Positions 44,752-55,267 of a stretch of 64,000 nucleotides of DNA are shown in pieces; within the stretch, counting starts at the first letter, position 1; every line of letters begins with the position of its first letter. The DNA comes from Trichobilharzia regenti (lineage: Eukaryota > Platyhelminthes > Trematoda > Strigeidida > Schistosomatidae). The stretch is from assembly GCA_944472135.2 (NCBI GenBank), contig OX235267.1, positions 34,999,312 through 35,063,311 on the forward strand. The letters run 5' to 3'. The notes under the pieces were generated by a model. It ran no database searches. It saw only the letters and a program-made list of their open reading frames with translations, and had not been told where the DNA came from. The translations under genes and the position numbers were made by a program.

Positions 44752-45854
44752 ATGGGACTGACTGAGAATGTTGGTGTCGACACTAGTTGAGGCTGCAGTA
44801 GAAAGTCATCGCAAATATTTTATATCCCGACTAGTGACCAACTGCTCATTGAAAATATCTAGATCATGACCGGCCTATGAAGTAGTGACCATGCAGGCAT
44901 AGGATTCGATCTTGTTCTCCGGAAGCACTTACAGTGGGACGTTACGCGACCATATCTCTACAATAGCTGGCTGAACTATGTTGGAATACAGAGGCTTTTG
45001 TCCGGCGCAATATGGTCATTAGCATAGGATGAGTTATTTGTGAATAAACACTGTGAAGTGGTAGGAGAGATTATTCACACAACAATCTAAGATACCGTCC
45101 CTCTAGTCACAACACGACAGAAGAAAAAGTACGCATGTCTGAGAAGAGCTACGCAACGTAATATGCAAGCAGAGCGGAAGCCTTGGTCTACGTGGCAAAT
45201 ATCCAATCGCCAGACCAACCACAACGCATACCTGGAACTCAATGCCCCGTGGAATACAACAGTCCGAAGTGAAAGGAGGTCTTTCCAGGCTTACCTTGCC
45301 AAAAATCTCCTAGCGAAGCCCAAAAGCCTATACGGATTCATATAGGAGAAAACCAATCAACCAGGTTCATACGCCTTAGCAGGTCCAAACGTTCAATACC
45401 TCACTGGTCTGGAGATGGCTGAAACATTCACTTCAGCTCTATCAAATAGTCAAACAGGAATGCGTTAATGTTGGTATGGACCAGTACTCCTAATTCACCG
45501 TAGGAAAACCTGGTGACTAATCCCTAAATAAATCCGACAATAGTACTAGGGAAGCTACAGAGACTCAAATCTGAAAAGTCTCCAAGTTGTGGCAGCATCA
45601 GGCCTTCTGTACTGAGACAGTGCACCGAAACTCTCTATAGGCCACTTATGCGACTTGTCCTAACACTCAATGGATTCAGGGAAATTGCCGGAGGAGTGGA
45701 AAAGCTCAATTCCTTTTCCGATTTTAAGAGGTGGGGACAGGAAAAATGCTACTACTTATAGACCAATAGCACTGCTCTCAGTGATATCAAAAGTACTGGA
45801 AAGTATAATTGATGGTCACATCAGGGAGCACCTCGACAGGACGATTAATCCAAA
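44752..45854 (+). mobile_element. 'Host LINE' left half (CR1-like endonuclease end and reverse transcriptase start)
   Basis: Plus-strand frames show SSDHAGIGFDLVLRKHLQW (endonuclease end), the basic linker RRATQRNMQAERKPWSTW then FQAYLAKNLLAKPKSLYGFI, and the reverse-transcriptase start LPEEWKSSIPFPILRGGD and TYRPIALLSVISKVLESII. It stops at INPN, where the CR1/L2-like LINE begins, and resumes at 49170. Confidence 0.75.
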
Positions 45855-48800
45855 CCTTGACCTTGGCGGCCTGTTCGAATTTTTGGGCCTGCTACCAAAA
45901 TATCTACATTTTGCATCCAGTTTACTGTTTACCAGCATACATTTATCACCTAAATATGAATTCTAACAGAATCATTTACTCTCGTAACTTTATTAATCAT
46001 TTACGACCAAATGACTTTCATATTCCAAAGAAACCAAGGAGGAAACATCGTAGTGGTTGGCAGAGAGCTCTCAAACGTACACCAATACACTTAACTACGG
46101 TCCCCGTCATAATGAACACAAACTGTCGCTCTCTGCCAAATAAGATAATGTACCTACAATCCTTGATGTCAACTGATACGTATCATAACACCGCCATAAT
46201 CACATTACAAGAAACGTGGTTGCATGAACTGTATGATGACAACCTTATCTCACTAAAGGACTTTATTTTATTTCGTCAAGACCGTCAATGTTGTAATAAG
46301 AAAAATGGTGGTGGCGTTGCAACTTTTATTCACTCCAAATGGTCTGTCTCAAATAACGTCTGCTTCACCTTCTCAAATGACTTCATTGACTGTATTACTG
46401 TCAAATGTCGCCCCAAACATCTCCCCAAATATAAACAATTCTATATTACAAACATGTACATTTCTCCTAGTTGCTCTCCATCTGATCTATCTAATTTTGC
46501 TGATGAATTCACCATGTTTGCTGCTGCCAACTTCGACAACTCTCTATCCGTTATTACTGGAGACTTCAACACATCAGATTGCTCCTTTCTTGAAGCTCTT
46601 GGTCACACAAACATAGTCAAATTTCCCACTCGACTTGACAAAACACTCGATCTAGTTTTTACTAATGACGAAGGAGTATATGAAACACGTAGACGTTCAC
46701 CGATACATAACTCCGATCACTGCATTGTCCGCGTTTTGCCAAAAATATACAGCAAAACACATATTAAAATCTTCTCACACCTGTCTACGAAAGCACAACA
46801 AAGAAGCTACACATCTGACAACTTACTCAATCTAAGATGCATGTTAAAAGATACCAACTGGGATCTATTCTATGAAAGTACATTAGATGACTCAATCACC
46901 AATATAATGGATTATCTTAAGTTCTGCCTCGACATATGCTGTCCCAAACAAACACTGTTCAAACGCCTCGACCGCTTCTCGTCTCCCCATCTCAAACAAC
47001 TTCGCAGGCAAAAAGAAATGTTATATAAATGCAAAGACAAGTTAGGACTTAAAAAGATTAATGCTCAAATCAAATCTGAAATCAAAAATCTTAATGCTAT
47101 CTATAACCAAACACTTTTATCATGCAAATCTCCTAACAGCATGTGGAAACTTTTCAATGAAATTACTGGCAATAGTAAGCGATGTAATGTTTTTCCCTCT
47201 TGTGATGTTAATGCTCTTAATCTGTCTTTTATACGCTCTCCTTCTACTATAACCACTTCTAACGTTACTAATCTTGTAGCTGATAACTTCCAGGACTTCA
47301 ATACTCTCGATGTTTTGAAATGTCTTAAAACTCTTAAGCCCTCACATAGTCTTGGCCCTGATGGCATACCTGCATATGTTCTAAAACAATGTGCAGATGC
47401 TTTATGTTCTCCTCTAACTAATATCCTAAATGCTTCTTTCTCCGAAAACGTTGTACCTGTTCCATGGAAAGACATTAAAATAGTCCCTGTCCCTAAACCT
47501 GGAAATAGCAAGAACGTAAAGTTCAGACCCATCGCCATCACTTCCCCGTTTCTAAAGCTCATGGAAAAACTAGTACTTCTTAAACTCGAACCCTCCCTTA
47601 AAAGCTTCGAAGACCCCAAACAATTTGCCTACAGACAGGGTAGGAGTACTTTAGACGCTGCAGCCGTCTTACACAACAGTATTGTCTCATCATTAGACAA
47701 AGGTGCCAAATATGTCCGCTGCACGTTTCTTGACTTCACTTCTGCTTTCGACTCTGTACCTAGAAGTCTCTTGCTAAATAAGCTCTCCATGACACAAACC
47801 GAGTCCTGGGTCACTAACTGGTTGCATTCCTACTTTTCAAACAGAATGCAGTACACCGTATACAAAGGCAATCCTCCTCTGCTGTGCTCACTGTGGTGTC
47901 CCCCAAGGTGCTGTACTCTCCCCACTTCTCTTTTCATTCTTCCTACATGACCTACCGTCTTCAAATGACATTAACTTTGTCAAATATGCTGATGACCTAA
48001 CTGTATCTTTACCTGTCAAATGTCAAAGTGACTGCTCTAAACTAAATGGCTTCTTATCAGAAATTAGCCAATGGTCCAAGGAAAACGGTCTAACCTTAAA
48101 CCCCTCCAAATGCCAAACAGTTAATTTCACCTTTAGGCATAAATCTGACCTAAACAAACTGGTTAGCACTCACGAGGTGTGCAACATAGATGGCACTGAA
48201 ATAGAAACCAAGTCGGAAATTAAATACCTAGGCGTCACTCTATCTTCTGATCTTTCCTGGTCGTCTCATATCTTGACGATTTCCAAGAAAATATACCGTC
48301 TTACCTTCTACATCAAGAAGTTAAGACATTCTGGTGTAACCCAACCCTTACTCCTACAATTTGTTAACTCCCGTATTCTGCCTATTATTCTCTATTGCTC
48401 CCCCTTAGTCTTTCCTGGGCTATTGAAGAAAGACTATACCTTATTACGTAGGATGTTAAAGGTTGTCAGCAGGGTAAGCAGTTTGCCACTTAGCCAGCTT
48501 GTTAATATTCTGGTGGACAGGCACATGGACTCATGTGAAAAATGGGCGAAATCCATTTTATCTGACTCACAACACCCTCTACATTCACAACTCTCCCCAT
48601 GTATCTCTTCAGGGAAAACAAGAAGCCTATATAGGAAACTATATGCCCGCACTAGTAAGTACAAAAACTCATCCATACCCTACCTAGCTCGTGTTCTGTG
48701 CGATAAAGAATGCATCAGGCATGAAACCTTTAACTTATTAAATAGTCAGTAGAACCAATGGATCTCGTCTTTCCAACTCACATCATTTATAGGTACAACG

Positions 48801-49169
48801 TTTTCTCTCTCTTCATTCTGTATTTATTTTTGTTATGTGCTGTTTTGTTTCTCTCTTCCTTGCAAACTCTACTTAAAACATTCTTGTTCGTTCTTTCACA
48901 CTCTGTATATCTCGACCATTTTGCTATCGCTTACGCCAGTAAATATGCTAGTAGTATCTACTTTTCTAACACCTTCAAACACTGTTTAATTTTGGCTTTG
49001 CTACCGACATGCTAATATGTTGTTGTCAAAACTGACTGAGATAACTTTAATCTATGTAGAACTATATTTATTGTTAATGTACTAACTGGATGCAATATTG
49101 TAGTAAAATGCTGAGAATTCCATTCTGTATCACAAGTACTGATTTGGAATAAAGCTTATCTTATCTTAA
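45855..49169 (+). mobile_element. CR1/L2-like LINE, plus copy, near full length
   Basis: Runs from the 5' end GACCTTGGCGGCCTG through ORF2 to the 3' end GGAATAAAGCTTATC followed by a TTATCTTATC tail. The surrounding host LINE frame breaks at 45854 and resumes at 49170 (ILHKAPNGLREGRSC). CAAA is present at both edges as a possible short target duplication. Confidence 0.85.
45956..48752 (+). CDS. CR1/L2-like LINE ORF2 (endonuclease-reverse transcriptase), one frameshift
   Basis: A frame from MNSNRIIYSRN (45956) reads the endonuclease (MNTNCRSLPNK, LQETWLHELYDD, VITGDFNTSDCSFL, HNSDHCIVRVLP) and the reverse transcriptase (SLGPDGIPAYVLKQCA, FRPIAITSPFLKLMEKL, FLDFTSAFDSVPRSLLL) to about 47880, where it shifts. 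In the new frame GVPQGAVLSPLLF, FVKYADDLTVSLP and the C-terminal SILSDSQHPLHSQLSP/NSSIPYLARVLC region continue to TAG at 48752. Upstream in-frame ATG codons exist. Nicks target DNA and copies RNA into it. One frameshift from intact. Confidence 0.85.
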
Positions 49170-49392
49170 CAAATATACTGCATAAAGCACCAAATGGTTT
49201 GAGGGAGGGCAGATCCTGTGTAACAAACCTACCGTCAGCTTCGGACGATTGGACATCCTGCTGGGATATGGATATTCCAGTCTATGTGAATTTCCTGGAC
49301 CTTGAGAAGGTATATGACACAGTTCACCGTGACCTTCTCCTACAAAAAGTGAGCTGCTTCTGTCATGGTTGAGGGACTACCTGAATGAGAAG
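49170..49392 (+). mobile_element. 'Host LINE' left half, continued
   Basis: KAPNGLREGRSCVTNLPSA, VYVNFLDLEKVYDTVHRDLL, then (after a frame change) LLSWLRDYLNEK. It ends exactly at the Gypsy 5' LTR. The expected continuation is on the opposite strand at 34328. Confidence 0.75.
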
Positions 49393-49866
49393 TGTGGAGT
49401 ACGTAAAAATATGATTGTACACTTTTTGTTAGTTGTAGAAATTAGAGACATTGTACATGATTTTTGTTTAAAATGATTCTTGTTAAAATACATCTACTTC
49501 CGTGTACAATACGAAGTACACTATACTTTTGGAAGCTTCGTCTTCTCTTTGGCCGTTACTGCTTACTTGCTCCACTCACACGGTGTTGTATACTTTGGAT
49601 TTACTGTAGGAGTCTATTACCCTTATCCAAAGACAACTTTAAGACCGACACAAAGCATCTACCAGCAGACGCAATTCCAACAGTGAATGTCCCCGTGAAT
49701 TATATAAATAATTTGTAGCAGAGGACTTAAGCATTACATCCAAGTAATCTTTTCATTAATATAACTCGTTACTGAATTTTTTGATAATGTATTGTTACTC
49801 AACATCTCATTGACTTGGATTATTATTCTCATATTTGTAGTGTTAATGAGCTTTCCTAACAGTCCC
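49393..49866 (+). repeat. Gypsy 5' LTR, complete
   Basis: About 474 bp, TGTGGAGTACG to CAGTCCCCTATA. Its two halves match the split 3' LTR at 38820-38505 and 34487-34329. A GGTGAGCCCG sequence just inside may be the primer-binding region. Confidence 0.8.
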
Positions 49867-50012
49867 CTATATTTTGTTTGGTGAGCCCGTTTAGGACACG
49901 GATTATTTTGACATATTCATATTCTTATTTTTGCCATTTCGTACATTCATTGTGATTTTAGTTGTGGTCGCATAGTTGTATCCCATTTTGCATCAATATT
50001 CTCATATCTATA

Positions 50013-50851
50013 ATGTGGTCACCTCAGCCCGGTACACCAACCGAACATACAACTAGTAGCGAGATACATGCAACAATAAATTCCATTATTGATTTTCGTT
50101 TACCGCAATATGGTTTTGCAGAGCCCAGGATTTGGTTTGCAGTTGTTGAGCCGTTGTTGGAAGCACAAGCATTAAGTCCCAGAGAGCTGAATATGGTGTA
50201 GCGCTGGCAGAACTCCCTCCGTCATTATTAACAGAAATCAGCGAATTCATCGAAAACCCCCTGACGGAAAACCAATTTGACAAACTTAAAGCCCTCCTTA
50301 TACAACGCACCAGTTTCTCAGATGAGAAATGAATCCAACAATTAATCACGGGCTGTAAACTAGTAACACGTACACCGGCCCAGCTCCTCAGGCGCCAGTT
50401 GATCAGGTACCATAAAGTAGACGGAGTCGTGCTGAGACAGATGTGGTTGCAACGTTTACCCAGGAACGTCCAACAAATTTTAATCACCTCAGGAAGGTCG
50501 TATGACTTAGGCCCACCAAGTGACATGGCAGATAGTATTATGGATGTCATGTCAGATGACACCATAGGTCACATAGCATATGATAGTGCGACACCGTGTC
50601 ATTCCACACCCACGGCAGACACACCGATACTCGCCGCCATCGCAGACTTAGCGTCAAGGATTGACAAGTTGGGAACTAATAGGTCTGACCGACGAGCCCA
50701 GAGACGGAGTTCACAAGCAAGGTCACCATCACGACGACGATCTCTCTCCCGAAAACTTTCCCGCACGTCTTCTCGGGACAGTGATATATGTTGGTATCAT
50801 AGGAAATTTAGGACGTCATGCCCTAAAATGTGTCAAACCGTGCATCTTTAG
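50013..50851 (+). pseudogene. Gypsy gag, frame-broken
   Basis: Starts MWSPQPGTPT. RLPQYGFAEPRIWFAVVEPL is the gag matrix-like start. After a shift near 50195, LAELPPSLLTEISEFIENPL and a stop at 50330; then LIRYHKVDGVVLRQMWLQRL and LITSGRSYDLGPPSDMADSI read openly (50399-50851). Ends in an Arg/Ser-rich stretch. This is the usual Gypsy gag order with one frameshift and one stop. Confidence 0.8.
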
Positions 50852-50890
50852 CGAAGATAATCAGGCTAAGAGAAACGTCTTAGCCAGACA

Positions 50891-51338
50891 TTGATGGCGA
50901 CAGCTGTTACTGGCAAGCAAACAAGTCGCCTTTTCTATGTGAAGGACAAAACCTCAGATACCTTATTCCTGTTAGACACTGGGGCAGAAGTTAGCGTGAT
51001 CCCTCCTTCACTATCCAGGCGATCTACACGGACACCAGGAAAACTGTTTCTCCGGGCAGCCAACCACACAAGCATACAGAAGTATGGGGAACAGTCCCTT
51101 ATAGTGGATCTAAGTTTACGTTGGCGTTTTACATGGATTTTCATAGAAGCCGATGTGGGTCAGGCCATCCTTGGGGCTGATTTCTTAAGTAATTTAAATC
51201 TGGCAGTTGATGTCAACAATAAAAAACTGATTGATAACAACACCCAACTAAAGATTCATGGAATTATCTCCAATTACTCTGTCTATAATACCAGAATCGA
51301 AAGACCAGCGGATTGCATATTTTCCGCCCTACACCATC
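50891..51338 (+). CDS. Gypsy aspartic protease domain, cut by BEL LTR
   Basis: SRLFYVKDKTSDTLFLLDTG opens a retroviral-type aspartic protease with catalytic DTGAEVSVIP. The flap side and VGQAILGADFLSNLNL follow. The frame runs into the BEL LTR at 51339; the reverse transcriptase expected next is on the opposite strand at 40505. Confidence 0.8.
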
Positions 51339-51694
51339 TGTCAATGGAGTTGAAGATTGAACGATCAATTCTTGGTTGTTTGCTCAAAATCAACTTCCCC
51401 AATTTTCGCGGAGGCATCAATACGACAGTCATCGTCTCATCGGTCGCTGTTCAGAAAGAAGAGTAAAACATCGTCAGAAGTAATCTTATGATTTATTATT
51501 GTAATATTTGTTCACAGACCTTAGTCATACTTGATTTATATGTTGGTGTAACAATACAGAATACTCAAGTCAACAATTGGTGTTTTGGTTTTTTCGCCTG
51601 TTGTTACTAAGCGTTTCTGAAAAACGTCAAGCGACAGCGTGAGCCCGAGCATAGAAAGAGATGGGCATTGACGGCTTTCGAGACGTGACTGACA
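51339..51694 (+). repeat. BEL outer element, 5' LTR
   Basis: 356 bp, TGTCAATGG to GTGACTGACA. Shares subfamily markers (CTTAGTCATACTTGATTTAT, ACTCAAGTCAACAATTGG) with 58897-59252, its pair. Confidence 0.9.
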
Positions 51695-51837
51695 GTTTCT
51701 GACGATAGAAACAGATCTGGCGAATTTAAACAGTTGGTGAAAGTTTGGATAGTCGCCGTTCATTTCTCCTGGTGCCGGTCAAGTCCTCTTTGAACAAGCA
51801 ATATCTGGAACTTTTTGGAATTGGGTCAAGTTCAACA

Positions 51838-53817
51838 ATGCCTGGGTCAAAGAAGGGACAGAGTGTCTTGGATGCAAACAGGAAAGTAAGTCATGGTGAC
51901 TTGTCTGTTAATTGTAACGATGTGTCTGATGTTAAGTATGACATGGTTGATGTTACTGTTTCGCCGTTCAGGGATGATAGGAACATCAAACTCCCTAAGT
52001 TTGAACCACGGTGTTTTGATGGAAACCCGGCTGATTATTTACAATTTGTAAAGGAGTTTGAGATCATGTTGAGTGGTTTTTCATTAACTGATGAAATGAA
52101 GTTAATTTATTTGATGAGATATTGCACTGGAATTGCTGCAAGAGCTATACAGTGTTGTAAGTTTATGAAGCAAAAAGAGGGCTACGATGAGGCTATGAGC
52201 ATATTACGTCAAAGGTTTGGAAGACCTTCGATGATTGTAAGGAACGTATACGAAGCTGTCAAAGGTAACGGCAGTCAGCTTCAAGATGACTTCAAGGCAA
52301 ATACTGAGTTTCTAGATAATCTTATGACTTGTAATAATACCTTGATTTCTATGAATTGCATTAGTGACCTCAACTCGAGTTTTATACTAGAAGTAATAGC
52401 AAGACGTCTACCTACTCGACTGCAAAGGAAGTGGGTGAAGATGAGCTCCCGTATGGAGGATGAGGGTATCGAGCCAAAGTTTGATGATATCCTGAAACTG
52501 GTAAATACTAGTGTCAATCAATCTATGAGCAAGTTCGCCAGTCTATTACATCTCACCCCTAGAATAGAGCAGTCTGAGATCAAAATGCAATCATTGATGA
52601 CGAGTAGGCCTCAGAGAGGTGGATATCGAGAAGGCTCGATAATGTCCAGTAATGCATATAGATCTAGTGAGTGTAACAGGTTTCGTAGTACATCCTCAAC
52701 AGATAAGTTACAAGATGCAAGACAAACACGGTTGTGTTGTACACGTTTGCAAGAGGTGCATACAAGGGTGAACTGTGAACCGGTGAGCAAGTTCAGTGAT
52801 AAGCTAAATGTGAACTCCAGGCCTGACTCCAAATTGTGTGACGATAACGGTGCGGTGAAGAAGTCTGTAGTTACAACTGGTAAGCCATTGTTGAATAGAG
52901 TGTCACAGAATAGAGTTGCTGCTTCAGAGTGCAGTTCTGACTCCATAAGTTTACAAGGTATTACTAGTCAGAGTGAAGTTATAAAACCTTTTATGATTTG
53001 CGAGGAGGAACCAAAATTGTCTACTTCTGTTATTAAAGAGTTTGAAAATGATGAAGTTGAGGGTAAATTGAATATTCGTGATAATGATCATGATACTTCA
53101 CAGTTGTCTTTGGTTGATCATGATGAGATGAGGGATATGCCTACTACTGCTAAGTTGAACGAAGTTTCTGTAAAACTTGAACGTGAAGTAGAAATAAATG
53201 CAGGTGCAGTTGCAGAAGGCATGCATACTTGTGAGACCGTCAGTGTGAGTGATCAGCATGTAGCCGACCTATCATCAGATGCCAGTGCTAAGCTCGAGCT
53301 GATAGTAAAAGACGGCAGTGGTGGTGGTTTTGCAGGTAGACAACTTTCTGAAAGTCGAGCAACAACAGCTACTGATCCACCGCTAACTTCATCAACTGGT
53401 ATCAATCAGTCGTCGTTGGTGCTGTCATGGACAACGAGAAGGACGCCCATTAACTCAAGTATCTTCTGCAATGACTATGCTAGTATCAGTCCGTTTGAAG
53501 AGACGAAAGGTATTGGTCGGTTTAGTGAGGATAAGCCAAGTGTAAACGAGAGAGTAATTGTTAAATTGACTCGCTCGAATAAAGGCATTTCTAGTTTCAA
53601 GTTACTATTTGAATGTTATTATCTTTGGTGTAAATTACTCTGTGCCTACGCTTGGTTGACCAGATACGTCGTATGTTTTTTAGTCATCTATATTCTACGA
53701 TACAATGACATGAGCGAGTTGCCGTTCAGATTTGAGGATATAGCTCATAGAAGGAAGTTAGCAAATGAATTCTGCGACGATTTTCCAATGTGTCAGTCTC
53801 GTCTCAAAAACCGTTAA
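51838..53817 (+). CDS. BEL/Pao gag with hydrophobic pol-tail, intact long ORF
   Basis: Best copy of the family: about 659 codons from MPGSKKGQSVLDANRK (an in-frame ATG at 51745 lies in the leader). The N-terminal third is a BEL/Pao gag domain: KLPKFEPRCFDGNPADYLQF, MKLIYLMRYCTGIAARAIQC, MSILRQRFGRPSMI. A basic RRLPTRLQRKW helix and an acidic, Ser-rich linker follow. The last ~120 residues include KLLFECYYLWCKLLCAYAWL and TRYVVCFLVIYILRY, similar to the start of BEL integrase and strongly hydrophobic. No protease, reverse transcriptase or integrase core. The last residues (from about 53791) come from the inserted inner LTR. Confidence 0.85.
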   Translation: MPGSKKGQSVLDANRKVSHGDLSVNCNDVSDVKYDMVDVTVSPFRDDRNIKLPKFEPRCFDGNPADYLQFVKEFEIMLSGFSLTDEMKLIYLMRYCTGIAARAIQCCKFMKQKEGYDEAMSILRQRFGRPSMIVRNVYEAVKGNGSQLQDDFKANTEFLDNLMTCNNTLISMNCISDLNSSFILEVIARRLPTRLQRKWVKMSSRMEDEGIEPKFDDILKLVNTSVNQSMSKFASLLHLTPRIEQSEIKMQSLMTSRPQRGGYREGSIMSSNAYRSSECNRFRSTSSTDKLQDARQTRLCCTRLQEVHTRVNCEPVSKFSDKLNVNSRPDSKLCDDNGAVKKSVVTTGKPLLNRVSQNRVAASECSSDSISLQGITSQSEVIKPFMICEEEPKLSTSVIKEFENDEVEGKLNIRDNDHDTSQLSLVDHDEMRDMPTTAKLNEVSVKLEREVEINAGAVAEGMHTCETVSVSDQHVADLSSDASAKLELIVKDGSGGGFAGRQLSESRATTATDPPLTSSTGINQSSLVLSWTTRRTPINSSIFCNDYASISPFEETKGIGRFSEDKPSVNERVIVKLTRSNKGISSFKLLFECYYLWCKLLCAYAWLTRYVVCFLVIYILRYNDMSELPFRFEDIAHRRKLANEFCDDFPMCQSRLKNR

Positions 53818-54156
53818 TGCCCAGCTCTTGCTACGCTCGGGCCCACGCTGTTCCTTTGAGTTTCAGAAACGCTTAGTAACAACGAACGAAAAAACCAAAA
53901 CACCGATCTGCTGCTTGTTATTTCTTTATTGTTACACCAACATATAAAAGAAATAAAGGAACTAAGCAAACTAAGGTCTGAAAACAAATATTACAATAAT
54001 AAATCACGATATTACTTCTGACGATGTTTAACTCTTCTTTCTGAACAGCGACCGATGAGACGATGACTGTCGTATTGATGCCTCCGCGAAAATTGGGGAA
54101 GTTGATTTTAAGCAAACAACCAAGAATTGGTCGTTCAATAATCAACTCCGTTGACA
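53791..54156 (-). repeat. BEL inner element, 3' LTR
   Basis: 366 bp. Shares CATATAAAAGAAATAAAGG and the GATCTGCTG marker with 57408-57747, its pair. It interrupts the outer element. Confidence 0.9.
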
Positions 54157-55267
54157 CTCCCCGGCAAAAAAGGGATCCAACCCCTTTTTCCTTCACGACC
54201 AATACACGTTGACTTGGATGCCATTGCGAGAACCTGGGTCACACGGACAGAGCTGAAATTGAAAACAAACAGAAAAGCCAACACACCACAAGCATACCCA
54301 CAGCACAATCTCACACATCGCTGACGACCTGCGCCTCCAGACAGAGACCTCCTCTTGACATCTTGCAACACAATCGCCGCTTGTTAGAATGACTCTCGCA
54401 GAATGCAACGTGACCATAGCACCAACTCATGATACTCTACGCACATCCTCTTATCTACTCACTACCAATTACCACTGAAATCTATGGTCACTCATTCTGC
54501 CTCAGTTCTAATAGCGGTGACGCATGCGAGCCTCAGTCGTTTACACTCTTTCTCCCCGGCGTGTCGGACCGCAGCTAACAATTATCTCCGTGTGCGTTTC
54601 ATTCTCAGCAATAGCCTAGCCTCCCCGGCGTATACGACCCATCTGCTGTCTCTAACATCAATCAATTCATTCACGGATGTAAAAGACAAGAAACAACTTC
54701 AGAAGTAATCACGACGAAAATTTTAACAAAATTATGCAATAACAACAAGGTACGGAAACAACGAGAAAACCCAATAAATCCAAAAACACCAATTGATATG
54801 ACACACCACACATATATACAAACAGTACACACAAACTCTCAGTTCATGTCTTGATGGAATTCCTTTGAATAACCGCAGGGCTAACACCAGTACGCATACA
54901 AACCTTCACAGGTTGACGATTGTAAGTTGTGGAATGTCCAGACACAAACAATGTTATTCAACAATTACATCAATTGGAACTCACACAACTATTTAATACA
55001 AACATATGTACAATCAACACATCAAATGTTGTGGATTCTGACTTGACGAACTACCCTTGAATAACTGTAGGACTTACAGCAGTACGCCTACATTCCTTCT
55101 CAGGTTGATGATCCAAGTGGAAGTCATCCGGACACAAACAGAAATACCAACAGATAGATGACAGATGATATCAATTCAGTATGTACAATATGAACATATG
55201 TACAAAATCATACACCAAGCGCATTGGACTGCTCATTGATGCGCTACCCTTTGAAGAACTGTAGGAC
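54157..55267 (-). other. BEL inner element 3' internal region with tandem repeats
   Basis: Non-coding. Contains the ~190-bp repeat array (about 54864, 55056, 55250). Near-identical inverted counterpart at 57748-58896. Confidence 0.8.

Noticed and set aside
51838..53817. A domesticated host gene derived from gag
   Set aside because: It lies between matching LTRs, has several decayed sister copies nearby and is truncated by an LTR. An element ORF is the simpler reading.
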